52,264 bases of DNA from Sulfurimonas sp. (lineage in GTDB: Bacteria > Campylobacterota > Campylobacteria > Campylobacterales > Sulfurimonadaceae): NCBI GenBank assembly GCA_030949945.1, contig JAUZRZ010000063.1, positions 1 through 52,264 of the forward strand. Reading direction: 5' to 3'. The notes under the pieces were generated by a model. That model did no database searches. It was not told the origin of the DNA and was given only the letters and a program-made list of their open reading frames with translations. Numbering within the stretch: position 1 is the first letter of the stretch; each line of letters opens with the position of its first letter. Of the stretch, positions 39,016 through 49,509 are shown one piece after another. Made by a program: the position numbers and the translations under genes.

Positions 39016-40092
39016 ATGGCATCAGATATGAATGATTATTTTAACAAAAAAAAGAGTGAAGGTGGGGCTAAGAAGTCTTCAGGCGGTTCAGGTGGAGGTG
39101 GAAATATTCCACAAATGCCAAAAATGCCAGATTTTGGTGCTAAGTCAGGAGTTATTTATTTTATAATAGCAGTTGTTGTAATGTTAGTTTTAGCAAAACC
39201 TTTTACTATTATTGAAGAGGGTCAACGTGGAATTTTAAGTACAAATGGTAAGTATCAAGATCAAGCACTTCTGCCAGGACTACATTTTATTATTCCTGTG
39301 ATTCAAAAAGTTTATGTAGTTGATACTAAAGTTCGTATTATTAACTATGCTTCACGAATAGAGACAAACAGTAATGCTTCAGGTATTAAGTCTAAGCCAG
39401 CAGTGACAGTTCTTGATAAGCGTTCACTTCCTGTTTCTATTGAACTTACTGTTCAGTATCGACTTAATGCTGAGTTCGCAGCACAGACTATCTCTAACTG
39501 GGGATTTTCATGGGAAGATAAAATCATCAACCCTGTTGTTCGTGATGTAGTTCGTAATGTTATCGGAAAGTATGATGCTGAAGCACTTACTCAAATGAGA
39601 AATGACTTAGGTTCTGAAATTCAAGCTGGAATTGAAAAAAGTGTCTCAGAACAGACAAACTCTCCAGTTATTTTAGAGTCAGTACAGCTTCGTGACATTG
39701 TTTTACCAACAAAAGTAAAAGAGCAAATTGAAGCAGTTCAAATAGCAAAACAAGCAGTTCAAAAAGCAGAACAAGATGTTCAACGTGTAAAACAAGAAGC
39801 ACTAAAACGTGCAGCAGAAGCACGTGGTGTAGCAGAACAAGCTCGTATTGAAGCTAAAGGTAAGGCAGATGCTGTAACTATCCAAGCAGATGCAAAAGCA
39901 AAAGCAAATATTCTTATCTCTAAGTCATTAACACCAAGACTACTGCAACTAGAACAGTTAAAAGTTCAAGGGAAGTTTAACGAGGCTCTTAGTGTAAACC
40001 GTGATGCTAAAATCTTCTTAACACCTGGTGGATCAACTCCAAATATCTGGGTTGATACTAAAAATGCTAGACAAAGAACTACGGCTAAGTAA
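39016..40092 (+). CDS. prohibitin-family (SPFH/band 7) membrane protein
   Basis: 358 residues, intact. Gly/Ser-rich N terminus (SSGGSGGGGNIPQMPKMPD), one membrane helix (VIYFIIAVVVMLVLAKPF), an SPFH domain (IIEEGQRGILSTNGKY ... LPGLHFIIPVIQKVYVVDTK) and a long charged coiled coil (residues about 235-300). Resembles HflK/prohibitins, which form membrane rings that modulate FtsH-type proteolysis. AAGGAA precedes the start. Overlaps hisIE by TAATG. Confidence 0.88.
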   Translation: MASDMNDYFNKKKSEGGAKKSSGGSGGGGNIPQMPKMPDFGAKSGVIYFIIAVVVMLVLAKPFTIIEEGQRGILSTNGKYQDQALLPGLHFIIPVIQKVYVVDTKVRIINYASRIETNSNASGIKSKPAVTVLDKRSLPVSIELTVQYRLNAEFAAQTISNWGFSWEDKIINPVVRDVVRNVIGKYDAEALTQMRNDLGSEIQAGIEKSVSEQTNSPVILESVQLRDIVLPTKVKEQIEAVQIAKQAVQKAEQDVQRVKQEALKRAAEARGVAEQARIEAKGKADAVTIQADAKAKANILISKSLTPRLLQLEQLKVQGKFNEALSVNRDAKIFLTPGGSTPNIWVDTKNARQRTTAK

Positions 40093-40775
40093 TGAGTCAA
40101 GAAGCATTAAATAGAGTTGATTGGGAGAAGTGCGAACTTCTTCCCGTTATAGTTCAAGACTCTACAACAAACGAAGTTCTAATGATGGCTTATATGAATA
40201 AGGAAGCATTAGAACTTTCACTAAGCACAAAAATTGCTCACTATTTTTCTCGTTCTAAACAACGCATATGGAAAAAAGGTGAAACAAGTGGACATACTCA
40301 AACGATTCACTCCTTTAGTCTTGACTGTGATAATGATACTCTTCTTATCAAAGTAACACAAAAGGGTGTAGCATGCCATACAGGTCGTAAATCTTGTTTT
40401 TTTACAGAACTAGAATCTGGCGAGGCGACTACTGAGGTAGAAGTTGATACTACTGCTGCTTATGGTGTAATAGATACTCTTTACCATACCATTCAAGAGC
40501 GCAAACTTGCAGACCCTAAAACATCATGGACAGCAAAGTTGATTCATAAGGGTGAAAATACAATTTTGAAAAAAGTTGTAGAAGAAGCTGGTGAGTTTAG
40601 TTTTGCCTATAAAGACAATGATGAAGCTGAGATGATTTATGAAGCTGCTGATTTGACATATCATATGCTTGTCGCTTTAGCTGTTAAAAATATCTCCCCC
40701 GATAGAATTAAACAAGAGCTAGCTCGTAGGTTTAATATGAGTGGCATAGCTGAGAAAAACGCTAGAAAAGATTAA
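40092..40775 (+). CDS. hisIE: bifunctional phosphoribosyl-AMP cyclohydrolase / phosphoribosyl-ATP pyrophosphatase
   Basis: 227 residues, second and third steps of histidine synthesis. HisI half: VQDSTTNEVLMMAYMNKEAL, ISRSKQRIWKKGETSGH-type block (SRSKQRIWKKGETSGHTQ), the metal-binding LDCDNDTLLIKV and CHTGRKSCFF. HisE half: DTLYHTIQERKL, then TAKLIHKGENTILKKVVEEA and the EExxE-type pyrophosphatase helix. Begins in the stop of the prohibitin gene. Confidence 0.94.
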   Translation: MSQEALNRVDWEKCELLPVIVQDSTTNEVLMMAYMNKEALELSLSTKIAHYFSRSKQRIWKKGETSGHTQTIHSFSLDCDNDTLLIKVTQKGVACHTGRKSCFFTELESGEATTEVEVDTTAAYGVIDTLYHTIQERKLADPKTSWTAKLIHKGENTILKKVVEEAGEFSFAYKDNDEAEMIYEAADLTYHMLVALAVKNISPDRIKQELARRFNMSGIAEKNARKD

Positions 40776-40783
40776 TAATTTTT

Positions 40784-41296
40784 ATGAAAAGTAAAATTAC
40801 TTCATTTATTGATGCTCTTATTATGTATGACTACATCTTATTTGCTGGGTCTTTTTTTCTTTTTTTACTTTTCATTATGCTCGCAATACTCCTTCGAAAA
40901 AGACTCTTTTTTGGAGTTGTGTTTGTGCTACTTGCATTTACTATCTTGACACTAGGACCTACCTTAGGTTATCTCAAAATGCATGAATATCTTTTTAAAA
41001 ATTCTGTAAAACTTATAAGTCAAAAGAGATTGAGTTTTAGTGAAGCTGTAGTGGTCATAGGCACAATTACCAATGAGTCTAAAAGAGACTTCTCTACTTG
41101 TAAAATAACCGCAAGTGCATACAAGGTGACATCAAATAAGTATAAAAATTATCTTAAAAAATTTAAACCATTTAAAAAGATGTCGATAGTAGAGGAAAAC
41201 ATAGGTGTATCCCAAACACGAAAGTTCAAAATAATAGTTGAACCCTTTACTTATACAAGAGATTATAATATTTCACTTGGAGCAGATTGCAGATGA
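40784..41296 (+). CDS. DUF2393-like membrane-anchored protein (first)
   Basis: 170 residues, intact. Two N-terminal hydrophobic segments (YILFAGSFFLFLLFIMLAILL, FGVVFVLLAFTILTLGPTLGY each about 20 residues), then a periplasmic beta-sandwich-like part (EAVVVIGTITNESKRDFSTC). Looks like DUF2393, a Campylobacterota family of unknown function. Nine bp after hisIE; overlaps the next gene by 10 nt. Confidence 0.65.
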   Translation: MKSKITSFIDALIMYDYILFAGSFFLFLLFIMLAILLRKRLFFGVVFVLLAFTILTLGPTLGYLKMHEYLFKNSVKLISQKRLSFSEAVVVIGTITNESKRDFSTCKITASAYKVTSNKYKNYLKKFKPFKKMSIVEENIGVSQTRKFKIIVEPFTYTRDYNISLGADCR

Positions 41297-41838
41297 CAGC
41301 TTTAAACTACTGGCATTTTATCGTTTTTGGAGTTATTTTTTTAATGTTTATTGGAGGTGTATTGAGTGCCTTTAAACAAGAAAGTAAAAAGTTAATGATA
41401 GGAATGCTCACTACAGTTACAATTATAAGTCTCTTCTTAGCAGGTTTTTCTGTTTTAGTTGTCGATAAGTACACCAAAGTAGTCAAACTCCACAAACTAA
41501 AAAATAAACGCCTCTTAAGCACGGAACAAATTATATACACCGGCATAGTTAAAAATGAGGGTAAACATGTAATAGGTAAGGTTACATTTGAAATAAAGCT
41601 TGTAAACAAGGGTCATGCCACTGGAAATGTAAAAGGTGGTAATTTTTATAAATCAAGTGGTTTTATGGACTTTTTTACTGGCAGATACAATCTTAACTTT
41701 AAACCACAATCCATTACAAAAGAGTTTGTAGTTGCAAGAAACTTAAAGCCAGGTGCCGCAAAATCTTTTAGGGTACATTTTAAATATCCACCCTATTTTA
41801 GGAGCACCTCACAATTTAGTAAGGTATATGCACATTAA
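41287..41838 (+). CDS. DUF2393-like membrane-anchored protein (second)
   Basis: 183 residues, intact. Same plan as its neighbour: two hydrophobic segments (FIVFGVIFLMFIGGVLSAF and MLTTVTIISLFLAGFSVLV), then EQIIYTGIVKNEGKHVIGKV and an Ig-like periplasmic part. Evidently a paralogue of the first. The two probably form one assembly. Function unknown. Confidence 0.65.
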   Translation: MQMTALNYWHFIVFGVIFLMFIGGVLSAFKQESKKLMIGMLTTVTIISLFLAGFSVLVVDKYTKVVKLHKLKNKRLLSTEQIIYTGIVKNEGKHVIGKVTFEIKLVNKGHATGNVKGGNFYKSSGFMDFFTGRYNLNFKPQSITKEFVVARNLKPGAAKSFRVHFKYPPYFRSTSQFSKVYAH

Positions 41839-41848
41839 GGTTTAAAAA

Positions 41849-42496
41849 ATGAGAATATTGATGCTAGAAGATGACTTACAGTTAGCAGAACTTGTAGGAA
41901 AGTATCTGTTAATACACTTCAGAGTTGATGTAGTTTATAACCTTGTTGAAGCTAGAGAGTATATTGCACAGTTTAATTATGATGTTATATTACTTGATAG
42001 AAATATTAATGGAAGTGATATAGGACTCGAACTTATATCGGAGATAAAAGAAAAAAATCACTCTACGGGTATTATAGTTATTAGTGCTTATGATAGCATT
42101 GGCGATAAGATAGAAGGTCTTAACTTAGGTGCAGATGATTACCTTGATAAACCTTTTGATAATGAAGAGTTATTAGCTCGTATATATGTACAAGGGAGAA
42201 GAGGTCAAGCACTCCCTGAAGTCTCTATAGAAGGCTTGGTATGTAATACATTAGAAAAAACCTTAGAGTATCAGAGTCAAGATATTGCACTCTCAAATAA
42301 AGAGAGTAATCTTTTCTTTTATCTCCTTCAAAAAAAAGGTTCAATAGTCTCTAAAGATGAACTACTAAATGCACTTTATATGCATCCTGAAAATATCTGC
42401 TCAAACACACTAGATGTTACCATCCGTAATATTCGTAAAAAGATTCCAGTCTCTATCATAAGAACAGTTAAGACACGAGGTTTTATCATTGACTAG
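41849..42496 (+). CDS. OmpR-family response regulator
   Basis: 215 residues, intact. Receiver with acidic pair LEDD, phospho-acceptor Asp50 in VILLDRNING and Lys in DDYLDKPFD. Winged-helix domain with SNKESNLFFYLLQKKG, DVTIRNIRKKI and RTVKTRGFIID. Overlaps the kinase gene by 8 bp. Clearly different from the three PhoB-like regulators. Target genes unknown. Confidence 0.9.
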   Translation: MRILMLEDDLQLAELVGKYLLIHFRVDVVYNLVEAREYIAQFNYDVILLDRNINGSDIGLELISEIKEKNHSTGIIVISAYDSIGDKIEGLNLGADDYLDKPFDNEELLARIYVQGRRGQALPEVSIEGLVCNTLEKTLEYQSQDIALSNKESNLFFYLLQKKGSIVSKDELLNALYMHPENICSNTLDVTIRNIRKKIPVSIIRTVKTRGFIID

Positions 42497-43703
42497 GTAT
42501 TCATTGAAAACTACAATATTCGCATATATAAGTATTAGTGGGGTACTTGTTGCTCTTTTATTAGGTGCATTTGCATATTTAAATCACAAAAGAGCTTTGG
42601 AAAATGATTTACTATATAAGATGCATGTAATGGCTGATGATATAGTTAAACACAGATACTATGACTATTCTGAAGATAATTTAAAAAAGATATTTTCCGT
42701 TCATGAGTCTTATCATCATGTAGATTATTTAGAATCAGTAAGATATGTAAAGTTTAGCTTTAAGCCAAGAACACAAAAAGAAGAACAAATACTTAGTGTA
42801 GTGAAAAAATTACCTAATGGTAAAACTTTGACTGTATATTCATCTTATGAGTATATTAATCAAGAGATATCTAAGGTTCTTGGACATCTTTTACTTGTCT
42901 TGTCTGGAATATTTTTCTTTATTATAGGTGTTTTATATATAGTACTTCAAAAACTTTTTTCTCCTTTGAAATGTTTGGTTGATTACTGTCATAATGAAAC
43001 ATCAGATAAGGCGATGATAGAGAAATGTGCAGGTAGTTATGAAGTAAATGCTTTAAAAGAAGCAATCTTTACTCTACAGCAAAGAAACAATATACTATGT
43101 AAAGAGAAGCAAAAAATATTTAAAGAAGCCGCACATGAGATTAAAACACCAATTGCTATATTAAAAGCAAGACTCTCTTTGTTTGAGACAAGCGATATGA
43201 TAAAAAGAGATTTTGTTGAAAATGCAAAAAACGATATATCTTCCATTAGCAATAAGCTACGAGAACTTATTTTTTTAAAAGAGATTGAGCAAGATATACA
43301 AAAAGCAAAAGAGTCTGTTTCTATGCAAAATCAATGTGAAATGATGCAGCAACTGTTTCGTCCTATTTTAGAGAAGAAAAAGCTAAAAATGATTTCAAAT
43401 TTAGAAGAAGATTTTAATCTTTTTATTCATAAAGAGGCTAATGGTCGAGTTATGCGAGCAATTTTTGAAAATATTTTTATGCATACTGAGAATGGTACAA
43501 CTATTAAAACATTTATAGACCCTAAAAAACATACTCTAAAAATAGTAAATGAGATTGCGACAACGAGTAGTGAAATTTTATTTAGTTCTCATATAGGTAC
43601 AAAGATAATTGAAAGACTTGCACAAAAGCTAGAGTATAAGTATGTGACTTATGAAAAAGGAAATCTTTTTTATACTGAAATTACTTTTGAGGGGCAAGGT
43701 TAG
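42489..43703 (+). CDS. sensor histidine kinase with reduced ATPase motifs
   Basis: 404 residues, intact. Two membrane helices (about 9-30 and 132-153) flank a periplasmic sensor. The H box is KEAAHEIKTPIAILKARL (His216). The N box looks reduced (MRAIFENIFMHTENGT), and the usual DxGxG and GxGxG boxes are not obvious (KIVNEIATTSSEILF, SSHIGTKIIERLAQK). This form occurs in some Campylobacterota kinases; activity should not be assumed. Partner of the regulator before it. Confidence 0.85.
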   Translation: MTRYSLKTTIFAYISISGVLVALLLGAFAYLNHKRALENDLLYKMHVMADDIVKHRYYDYSEDNLKKIFSVHESYHHVDYLESVRYVKFSFKPRTQKEEQILSVVKKLPNGKTLTVYSSYEYINQEISKVLGHLLLVLSGIFFFIIGVLYIVLQKLFSPLKCLVDYCHNETSDKAMIEKCAGSYEVNALKEAIFTLQQRNNILCKEKQKIFKEAAHEIKTPIAILKARLSLFETSDMIKRDFVENAKNDISSISNKLRELIFLKEIEQDIQKAKESVSMQNQCEMMQQLFRPILEKKKLKMISNLEEDFNLFIHKEANGRVMRAIFENIFMHTENGTTIKTFIDPKKHTLKIVNEIATTSSEILFSSHIGTKIIERLAQKLEYKYVTYEKGNLFYTEITFEGQG

Positions 43704-43717
43704 AGATTTTAAGTAGG

Positions 43718-43744
43718 TTCAAACTACCATAAAGGTAGTTTGAA
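43718..43744. terminator. bidirectional terminator, kinase / cytochrome
   Basis: TTCAAACTACC and GGTAGTTTGAA, perfect 11-bp stem with loop ATAAA, between convergent stop codons at 43703 and 43754. Confidence 0.75.
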
Positions 43745-43753
43745 TTGAACGAG

Positions 43754-46150
43754 TTACTCAGTTACAGTTTTTGTATAAACTTCTGTAACAAGTAGTTTTT
43801 TCGCATCACTTGCAGCTTGATCTAACCAGCCATCAGTTCCTGCGATAAATTGACCATTAGCACCTTTTTGCATATAGTAAATTTTATATGTCGTAGATAC
43901 ACCTGATTTACCAGTAATATCATAAGTTGTAGTGTATGTTTCAGTCTCATTTGGACTTAAGCGGTTATCACTAGCTACTGTATTTGAATCAAATCCTGGA
44001 CGTACAACAAAAACACTTGGAGTAGATACGTTAGCATCTAGGTCATAGTATTTACCTGTTTCGTGTCCATAGATACGAGTAAAGTTACTACTATCACTAC
44101 TTGTAGTTATTGCAGAATTAAATACACTACCTTTTGTAGTATTCCCATCAACAAATTGATTTGTAATAGTATTATCAGTACCTGAGATAGTAACTATTGT
44201 GCCATCAAATTTCTGAGTATCAACTGTTGTTCCATTCATATCCGGAGTTTTACCAGGAAAAGTTAATGCTGCACTGCCATTCTCATTTACAGGAACTGAA
44301 GATAATGCACTAGAATGAAGTATTTTCCCATCCATAGGTTGCACACTATTTTCAATATCGCCAAAAGTTGAAATACCAGTTGCACTAGCGACTGGAATCA
44401 TGTTGCCATCAGTATCAGTTACTATAATACGAGATAGTACACGACGCATAGGGTGAGCACCTGGAAACATGTGAGCAGTTAAGTTTGTAATAGTAGTAGT
44501 TACCGTTAGTGTAGCACCATCATTACTTGTTGTTACATCAGCAGAAAAACCACTTTTTATCTTTGCAGTTGCACTTGTTTTATGTCCTGTCTTACTAGCA
44601 CCTAAGAAAGCATGTGAGTTAAACCAACCATCACGTTGTGGATTTTCTCCTGCAGCTATAGTTGTGTCTTTCTCATCAAACTCTGGAGTAAGTACATAAC
44701 CTACTGCTGTCTCAAACTCTGTAGCATCAAAACTTAAATCTGGTCTCGCCCATTGGTGAAGAAGATTACCTTCTATTCTTTCCATGTGACATTTTTGACA
44801 TTTTGGAGAACTTAGAGAGTCTCTGTCTGCTGTATCTCCACCAGTTGTAATTGCCATCTGAGTTGAACAGAGTTCCATAAAGTGTGTAGTAGAAGTTTTT
44901 GCTCCAGCTGAACGTTGGTGACATGTAAGACATAAAGCTTTACCGTGATCCCCAGCTGAACCAGTAGTTATAGCACCTTTAGCTCCAAAATGATTATTGT
45001 TCGCTACATCATATGTAGTTCCCGCATAAAGTGCTGTACGATTAGTATCATCATCTGTATTCTCATTTGACTTACCAGTCATACCAAAAGGTCCATAAAA
45101 TGGTCCACCAGTATAGTGAATTTTCCCATTAGTTCCATTAATATCAACACTAGTCATAGTGTATCGACCATCTACAGTTCTTGTAGTTACATCATCAGTA
45201 CTCTTGTTAGTACTATTGTAATCTACAGGCTTTTCAGGTCCCCATAATCTAAAGAAGTTGTTCATGTCTTGACTAGAAGCATCGTTATTTTGTATTAATG
45301 TATCTCCAGCAGCTCTCATGATAGGACCGTGCGGACCAGATCTCATATCTGCTTTAAGAGTATATGTATCACCAGAAGCAATTAATCTAGGTGTTTCTAT
45401 ACTATGGCAAAATGCACAAGTTATACCTTCGTTATTTGATTCATGACCAATCTGATAAGTTAGCTTGTAGAGATTTCCATTTGTATGGGAAACGGCTACT
45501 ACTGTTGCTGGTTTAGTTGCATCATATGTAGTTGTTGTTGAAGCAAGATTATCTTGAAGTGTTAATTTTGAAGTATTTAAGTCAGCAGTAGTTGCATTTG
45601 CTTTTACAACTGCGAGAACAGCACTAAAATCACCTGCATAGTATGCACCAGGAGCATGACATTTGATACATGTTTGGGCCACCTTAGGTATCATTGCCTC
45701 AGTATACTCTTTTGTACCTGTTGGGTTTTCACCAATTTTGTTTATATGAGTACGTAAAAAATCTTGAAACTTACTTTGAAAAATAGGATCAGTCCATGAT
45801 TTACCGTGCATTGAATTTTCCCATGTGTCATAAAGTTCATTATGACAGTTCTGACACTTATTTTTTGGAGAATCAAAAAGAGTGCTACCATAACCAGTGC
45901 CTGTATGATACTCAGCGGCAGCTGCACTTGCAGGTGCATGACGAATCTCACATTTTATAATCAATATAATCTATGGACCCATCTTCTCTTATCTGTTGAT
46001 GTCCTAAGTTGATTTTATCAACTTCAGCACGGTTATGTTGTTATCAACATACTTAACCACTTCGGTTACAGTATCTTCCCCACAACCACTTAGCCCTACC
46101 ATTAGCAGAGTGCTAGCGGCAATTAAACTTAAAGTTTTTGTATACTTCAT
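43754..46150 (-). CDS. five-haem cytochrome c lipoprotein, N-terminal frameshift
   Basis: About 798 codons. The start at 46150 gives a lipoprotein signal (LIAASTLLMVGLSGCGED), so the protein should sit on the outside of a membrane; a break near 46010 joins it to the main frame (GHQQIREDGSIDYID). Five CXXCH haem sites: CQNCH, CIKCH, CAFCH, CLTCH and CQKCH. The last third has no haem site and is beta-rich (TVTTTITNLTAHMFPGAHPMRR). I do not recognise a characterised enzyme; it could be an electron conduit or a reductase of an unknown acceptor. RBS AAAAAAGGAT. A perfect palindrome lies about 35 bp upstream. Confidence 0.82.
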
Positions 46151-46182
46151 GTTTTATCCTTTTTTATATTTTCATAGAACAA

Positions 46183-46209
46183 TATCTACTACTCATAGTG
46201 TAGTAGATA
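46183..46209 (-). promoter_or_regulatory. perfect palindrome upstream of the cytochrome gene
   Basis: TATCTACTAC and GTAGTAGATA, 10-bp arms with a 7-nt centre, between the stop of the radical SAM gene and the start of the cytochrome gene, both on the minus strand. Either an operator for the cytochrome gene or a terminator for the upstream operon; the T run after the stem is poor, favouring an operator. A direct repeat of ATTATGAAAAA lies next to it (46210-46233). Confidence 0.45.
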
Positions 46210-46238
46210 ATTATGAAAAAATTATGAAAAAAGGGTTT

Positions 46239-47198
46239 TTAGTATTTAAGTCCAATTTTTTTGAGGGCTTTGTTGATATTTTTTATTTGAGTGTTTTTAT
46301 TTCTACACCATTGTGGGGCTAATAGTGAGTCATCATCAATTCCTGCTGTTACTCTTTGAACATGAACATGAGCAGGTTTCATCTCTATAGATTTTACTAA
46401 AACATCTAAGTACTCTTCTTCTGTGATAGGGGTAAACTCACCACGGTTATACTCATTCGCTAAGGCAGTACGTTTTACCACATAAAGTGGGTGATACTTA
46501 ACAGAGTCAATTCCCCACTCATATGCGGCACGAGAAGTCTCAAGCATCATCTCCTGCGTTTCATCTGTTAGACCAAAGATTAAGTGTCCACAGACATTAA
46601 TACCTGCCTTTTTAGATTTGATTATCCACTCTTTGACATTCGCACTATCGTGACCACGATTTATTTTTATAAGTGTTTCATCATACACAGACTGAATTCC
46701 AAACTCAAGCCAAATCTCACTCTTTTTTGATAACTCAGTTAAGTAGTCAAGTGTCTCTTGCGTGATGCTATCAGACCTAGTACCGATACTAAGACCGACA
46801 ACATTATCAAATGAGAGAGCTTTTTCATAGAGGGCTTTGAGGGTTTCAAAGGGTGCATAGGTATTTGTAAAAGATTGAAAATATACTAAAAACTTCTCTG
46901 CACCATACTCTCTTGCCTGACGCGAAGAGATAGCAGAGAACTGTTGTTCTAGTTGTATGAGTTGCTTATCTAAGTAAGGGTTCTCTTTTGAGTCAAGGTT
47001 TAAATGAAAACTTTTAAGCTCTTGTACTTCATCTGTACTTGCTGAAAAAGAGTCGTTTTCACAAAAAGTACAACCACCTTTTGCTACAGTACCATCTATA
47101 TTTGGACAAGTAAATCCAGAGATATTTATACCAACCTTATAAACTTTACAGCCAAACTTATCTTTTAGGTAACCACCATATGTATATATCTGTTTCAT
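46239..47198 (-). CDS. radical SAM protein, TIGR01212/YhcC type
   Basis: 319 residues from the ATG at 47198, which overlaps the purF stop (TAATG); nine extra codons upstream lie inside purF. Opens KQIYTYGGYLKDKFGCKVYK; the iron-sulfur cysteines are in TCPNIDGTVAKGGCTFCEND. Then VGLSIGTRSDSI, WLEFGIQSVYDETLIKINRG and GINVCGHLIFGLTDET. Known family, reaction unproven. Intact. Confidence 0.9.
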   Translation of the reverse strand: MKQIYTYGGYLKDKFGCKVYKVGINISGFTCPNIDGTVAKGGCTFCENDSFSASTDEVQELKSFHLNLDSKENPYLDKQLIQLEQQFSAISSRQAREYGAEKFLVYFQSFTNTYAPFETLKALYEKALSFDNVVGLSIGTRSDSITQETLDYLTELSKKSEIWLEFGIQSVYDETLIKINRGHDSANVKEWIIKSKKAGINVCGHLIFGLTDETQEMMLETSRAAYEWGIDSVKYHPLYVVKRTALANEYNRGEFTPITEEEYLDVLVKSIEMKPAHVHVQRVTAGIDDDSLLAPQWCRNKNTQIKNINKALKKIGLKY

Positions 47199-48558
47199 TA
47201 AACTATATACTTCCCAGTAAAGCAAGCTGTACAGTACTTCTCTTCATCCACAGTTGAGTTTACACTTCGCAGGAGTGAATTTTCATCAAGATAAGCCAGA
47301 GAGTCCGCTTCTATATAGTCACAGATTTCTTGAGTAGTCATATTTGCAGCGATGAGTTTCTCTTTACTTGGAGTATCAACACCATAAAAACATGGGTCGG
47401 TAGTAGGAGGAGAAGATACACGCATATGTACTTCACTAGCACCTGCTTCTTTAAGCATACGGATAATACGGCGAGAAGTTGTACCACGAACGATAGAGTC
47501 ATCTACAACGATAACACGTTTGCCTTTTATAACATCTATCATAGGAGAGAGCTTCATCTTTACTTTTAAGTCACGCATCTCTTGTGTTGGTTCGATAAAA
47601 GTACGACCTATATAATGGTTTCGCATAATTCCCATCTCATAAGGGATACCACTCGCTTGAGAGTAACCAATAGCAGATGGCACACCACCATCAGGAACAG
47701 GTATAACAATATCCGCTTCAACTGGTTTAATCTTCGCTAACTCTTTTCCCATATTTTTACGCATTTGGTAAACGGACTGACCATATACAGCCGAATCAGG
47801 ACGAGCAAAATAGACATACTCAAAGATACAGTGTTTAGGTGTTGCCTCGAATACTTTAATACTTTGAGGTGCTTTGTCTTTTTCAAAGATAAGTAACTCA
47901 CCGGGTTCCACATCACGAACAAAAGTTGCACCTACAAGGTCAAAGGCACATGTCTCACTTGCAACTATATAGCCACCATTTGGAAGGCGACCTAAGCTTA
48001 GGGGGCGAAAACCAAAACGGTCACGCATAGCAAACATTTTTGTTCTACTTAAAAAGACTAAAGAAAAAGCACCTTCGATTCTCTCAACAGCATCAATAAT
48101 TCTATCAACAAGTTTGTCTTTAGAACTTTTTGCGATTAAGTGAATAAGGTTTTCTGTATCCATAAAAGTTTGAAAAATTGCACCCTTGTCGATAAGAGCA
48201 GTTCTTACTTCTTGGGCATTTGTAAGGTTACCATTATGAACGATAGCCATTTCGCCAAGGTCATAACGAGCAAATACTGGTTGTGCATCAAGTATAGAGT
48301 CATCACCAGCAGTAGAGTAACGAGTATGACCTACAGCAGATGAACCACTGAGAGTAGAGAGTTTTTCTTCATTAAAAACTCGCATAACAAGACCACGATC
48401 CTTAATAGTATGAAGTTTTTCCCATCAGATGAACTGATACCAGCTGCTTCTTGACCACGGTGTTGTAGTGAGTGTAGAGAGAAGTAAGCTAACTTAGAAG
48501 CCTCTTCATGTCCATATATCCCAACAACAGCACATTTTTCGTTTATATCTTCGCGCAA
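47198..48558 (-). CDS. purF: amidophosphoribosyltransferase, one frameshift
   Basis: First step of purine synthesis, PRPP plus glutamine. About 453 codons. After a short propeptide MREDINEK comes the catalytic Cys9 ([13 protein letters not shown]), then [14 protein letters not shown] one-base break near 48390 lies before [15 protein letters not shown]; later [21 protein letters not shown] and the PRPP motif [14 protein letters not shown]. The four cysteines of Fe-S-containing PurF are partly seen (C in [26 protein letters not shown]). Followed directly by the radical SAM gene. Confidence 0.94.
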
Positions 48559-48694
48559 AGTAAATCCTTGTCTAATATTAATGCAATTATACTCAAAATA
48601 CCTATAAATAAAATGAAATTAATGATATAGTCAAATTTTAAAGTGGAACTAAAATTGCTATATTCTTAAAAAACCATCCTAAAAGGTAGGACAA
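48559..48694. other. divergent promoter region purF / DnaJ gene
   Basis: 136 bp between divergent starts. AT-rich with a TATATT near 48658 facing the J-domain gene; no purine-riboswitch-like or PurR-like structure was recognised. Confidence 0.35.
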
Positions 48695-49496
48695 ATGAAT
48701 ATTGTATTGTGTAATAATCTCATTCTTATCACAACGGATTTTGAGACACTAAACACTTCTTGGATGAATGAATTTTTAAATCATCACTCACGAGGCATGC
48801 TTTTTTTACCTAAAGCTGTTCTTGTTTTTCGTAATGAGACTCTAAAAGAGGTACGTGAAGAGTTTCTGCAACAACTAAGTGCGCATCATGCTAAAATACA
48901 TGACTTTAACCATGAGTTTTTTCTCAGAAGTATGTTGAAGTATGGAACACAACCTATAAAAATACAACTAGATAAATTGCAAGACCCTGAAATAGTCAAG
49001 GTAAACCTTTATGCTTATGACAAAGATACTGTGCTTATCTCATTAAAGTCGCCTAACTCGTGGGTGCTTAACTATATGCGTTCTGCAGTTAGAAGTATAT
49101 GTAGAGAGAGGAACTGACCTCTCACTTGTGATAGATGTATCAGACTTTAAAGCTAAAGCAAGACTAGAGAGGGCACTCAACAAACGCCATATCTTGCATT
49201 ATGAGATACAGTACACATACGATAATCATTTTATGTCTAAACTCTATAGTGATTTTGCTAATTTTAGTTTTGGTGATTTATGTGCGAATGAGACAGATGA
49301 AAACACACTTTTTTATACAGTTTTAGAGTGCCCAGTGGGAGCTAGTCAAGATGCCCTGAAGAGATCATATAAAAAACTTACTAAAGTGTATCATCCTGAT
49401 AAAATAATACATGAAGCACCTCATATGGTAGAACACTATACTCAAAAGTTTCAGCTACTCCAAGAGGCATATACAGCATTAAAAGTAGTTAGTTAG
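48695..49496 (+). CDS. DnaJ-domain protein with unknown N-terminal part, one frameshift
   Basis: Two pieces, 48695-49117 and 49128-49496, join if one base is removed near 49110: AVRSICREGTDLSLVIDVSD reads straight through. Total about 266 codons. The C-terminal J domain (FYTVLECPVGASQDALKRSY, then VYHPDKI with the HPD motif) would stimulate DnaK. The N-terminal 190 residues are not recognised. GGTAGGAC precedes the ATG. A member of a Campylobacterota family of C-terminal J-domain proteins is likely. Confidence 0.8.
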
Positions 49497-49509
49497 ATAA
49501 CTAAAATTA

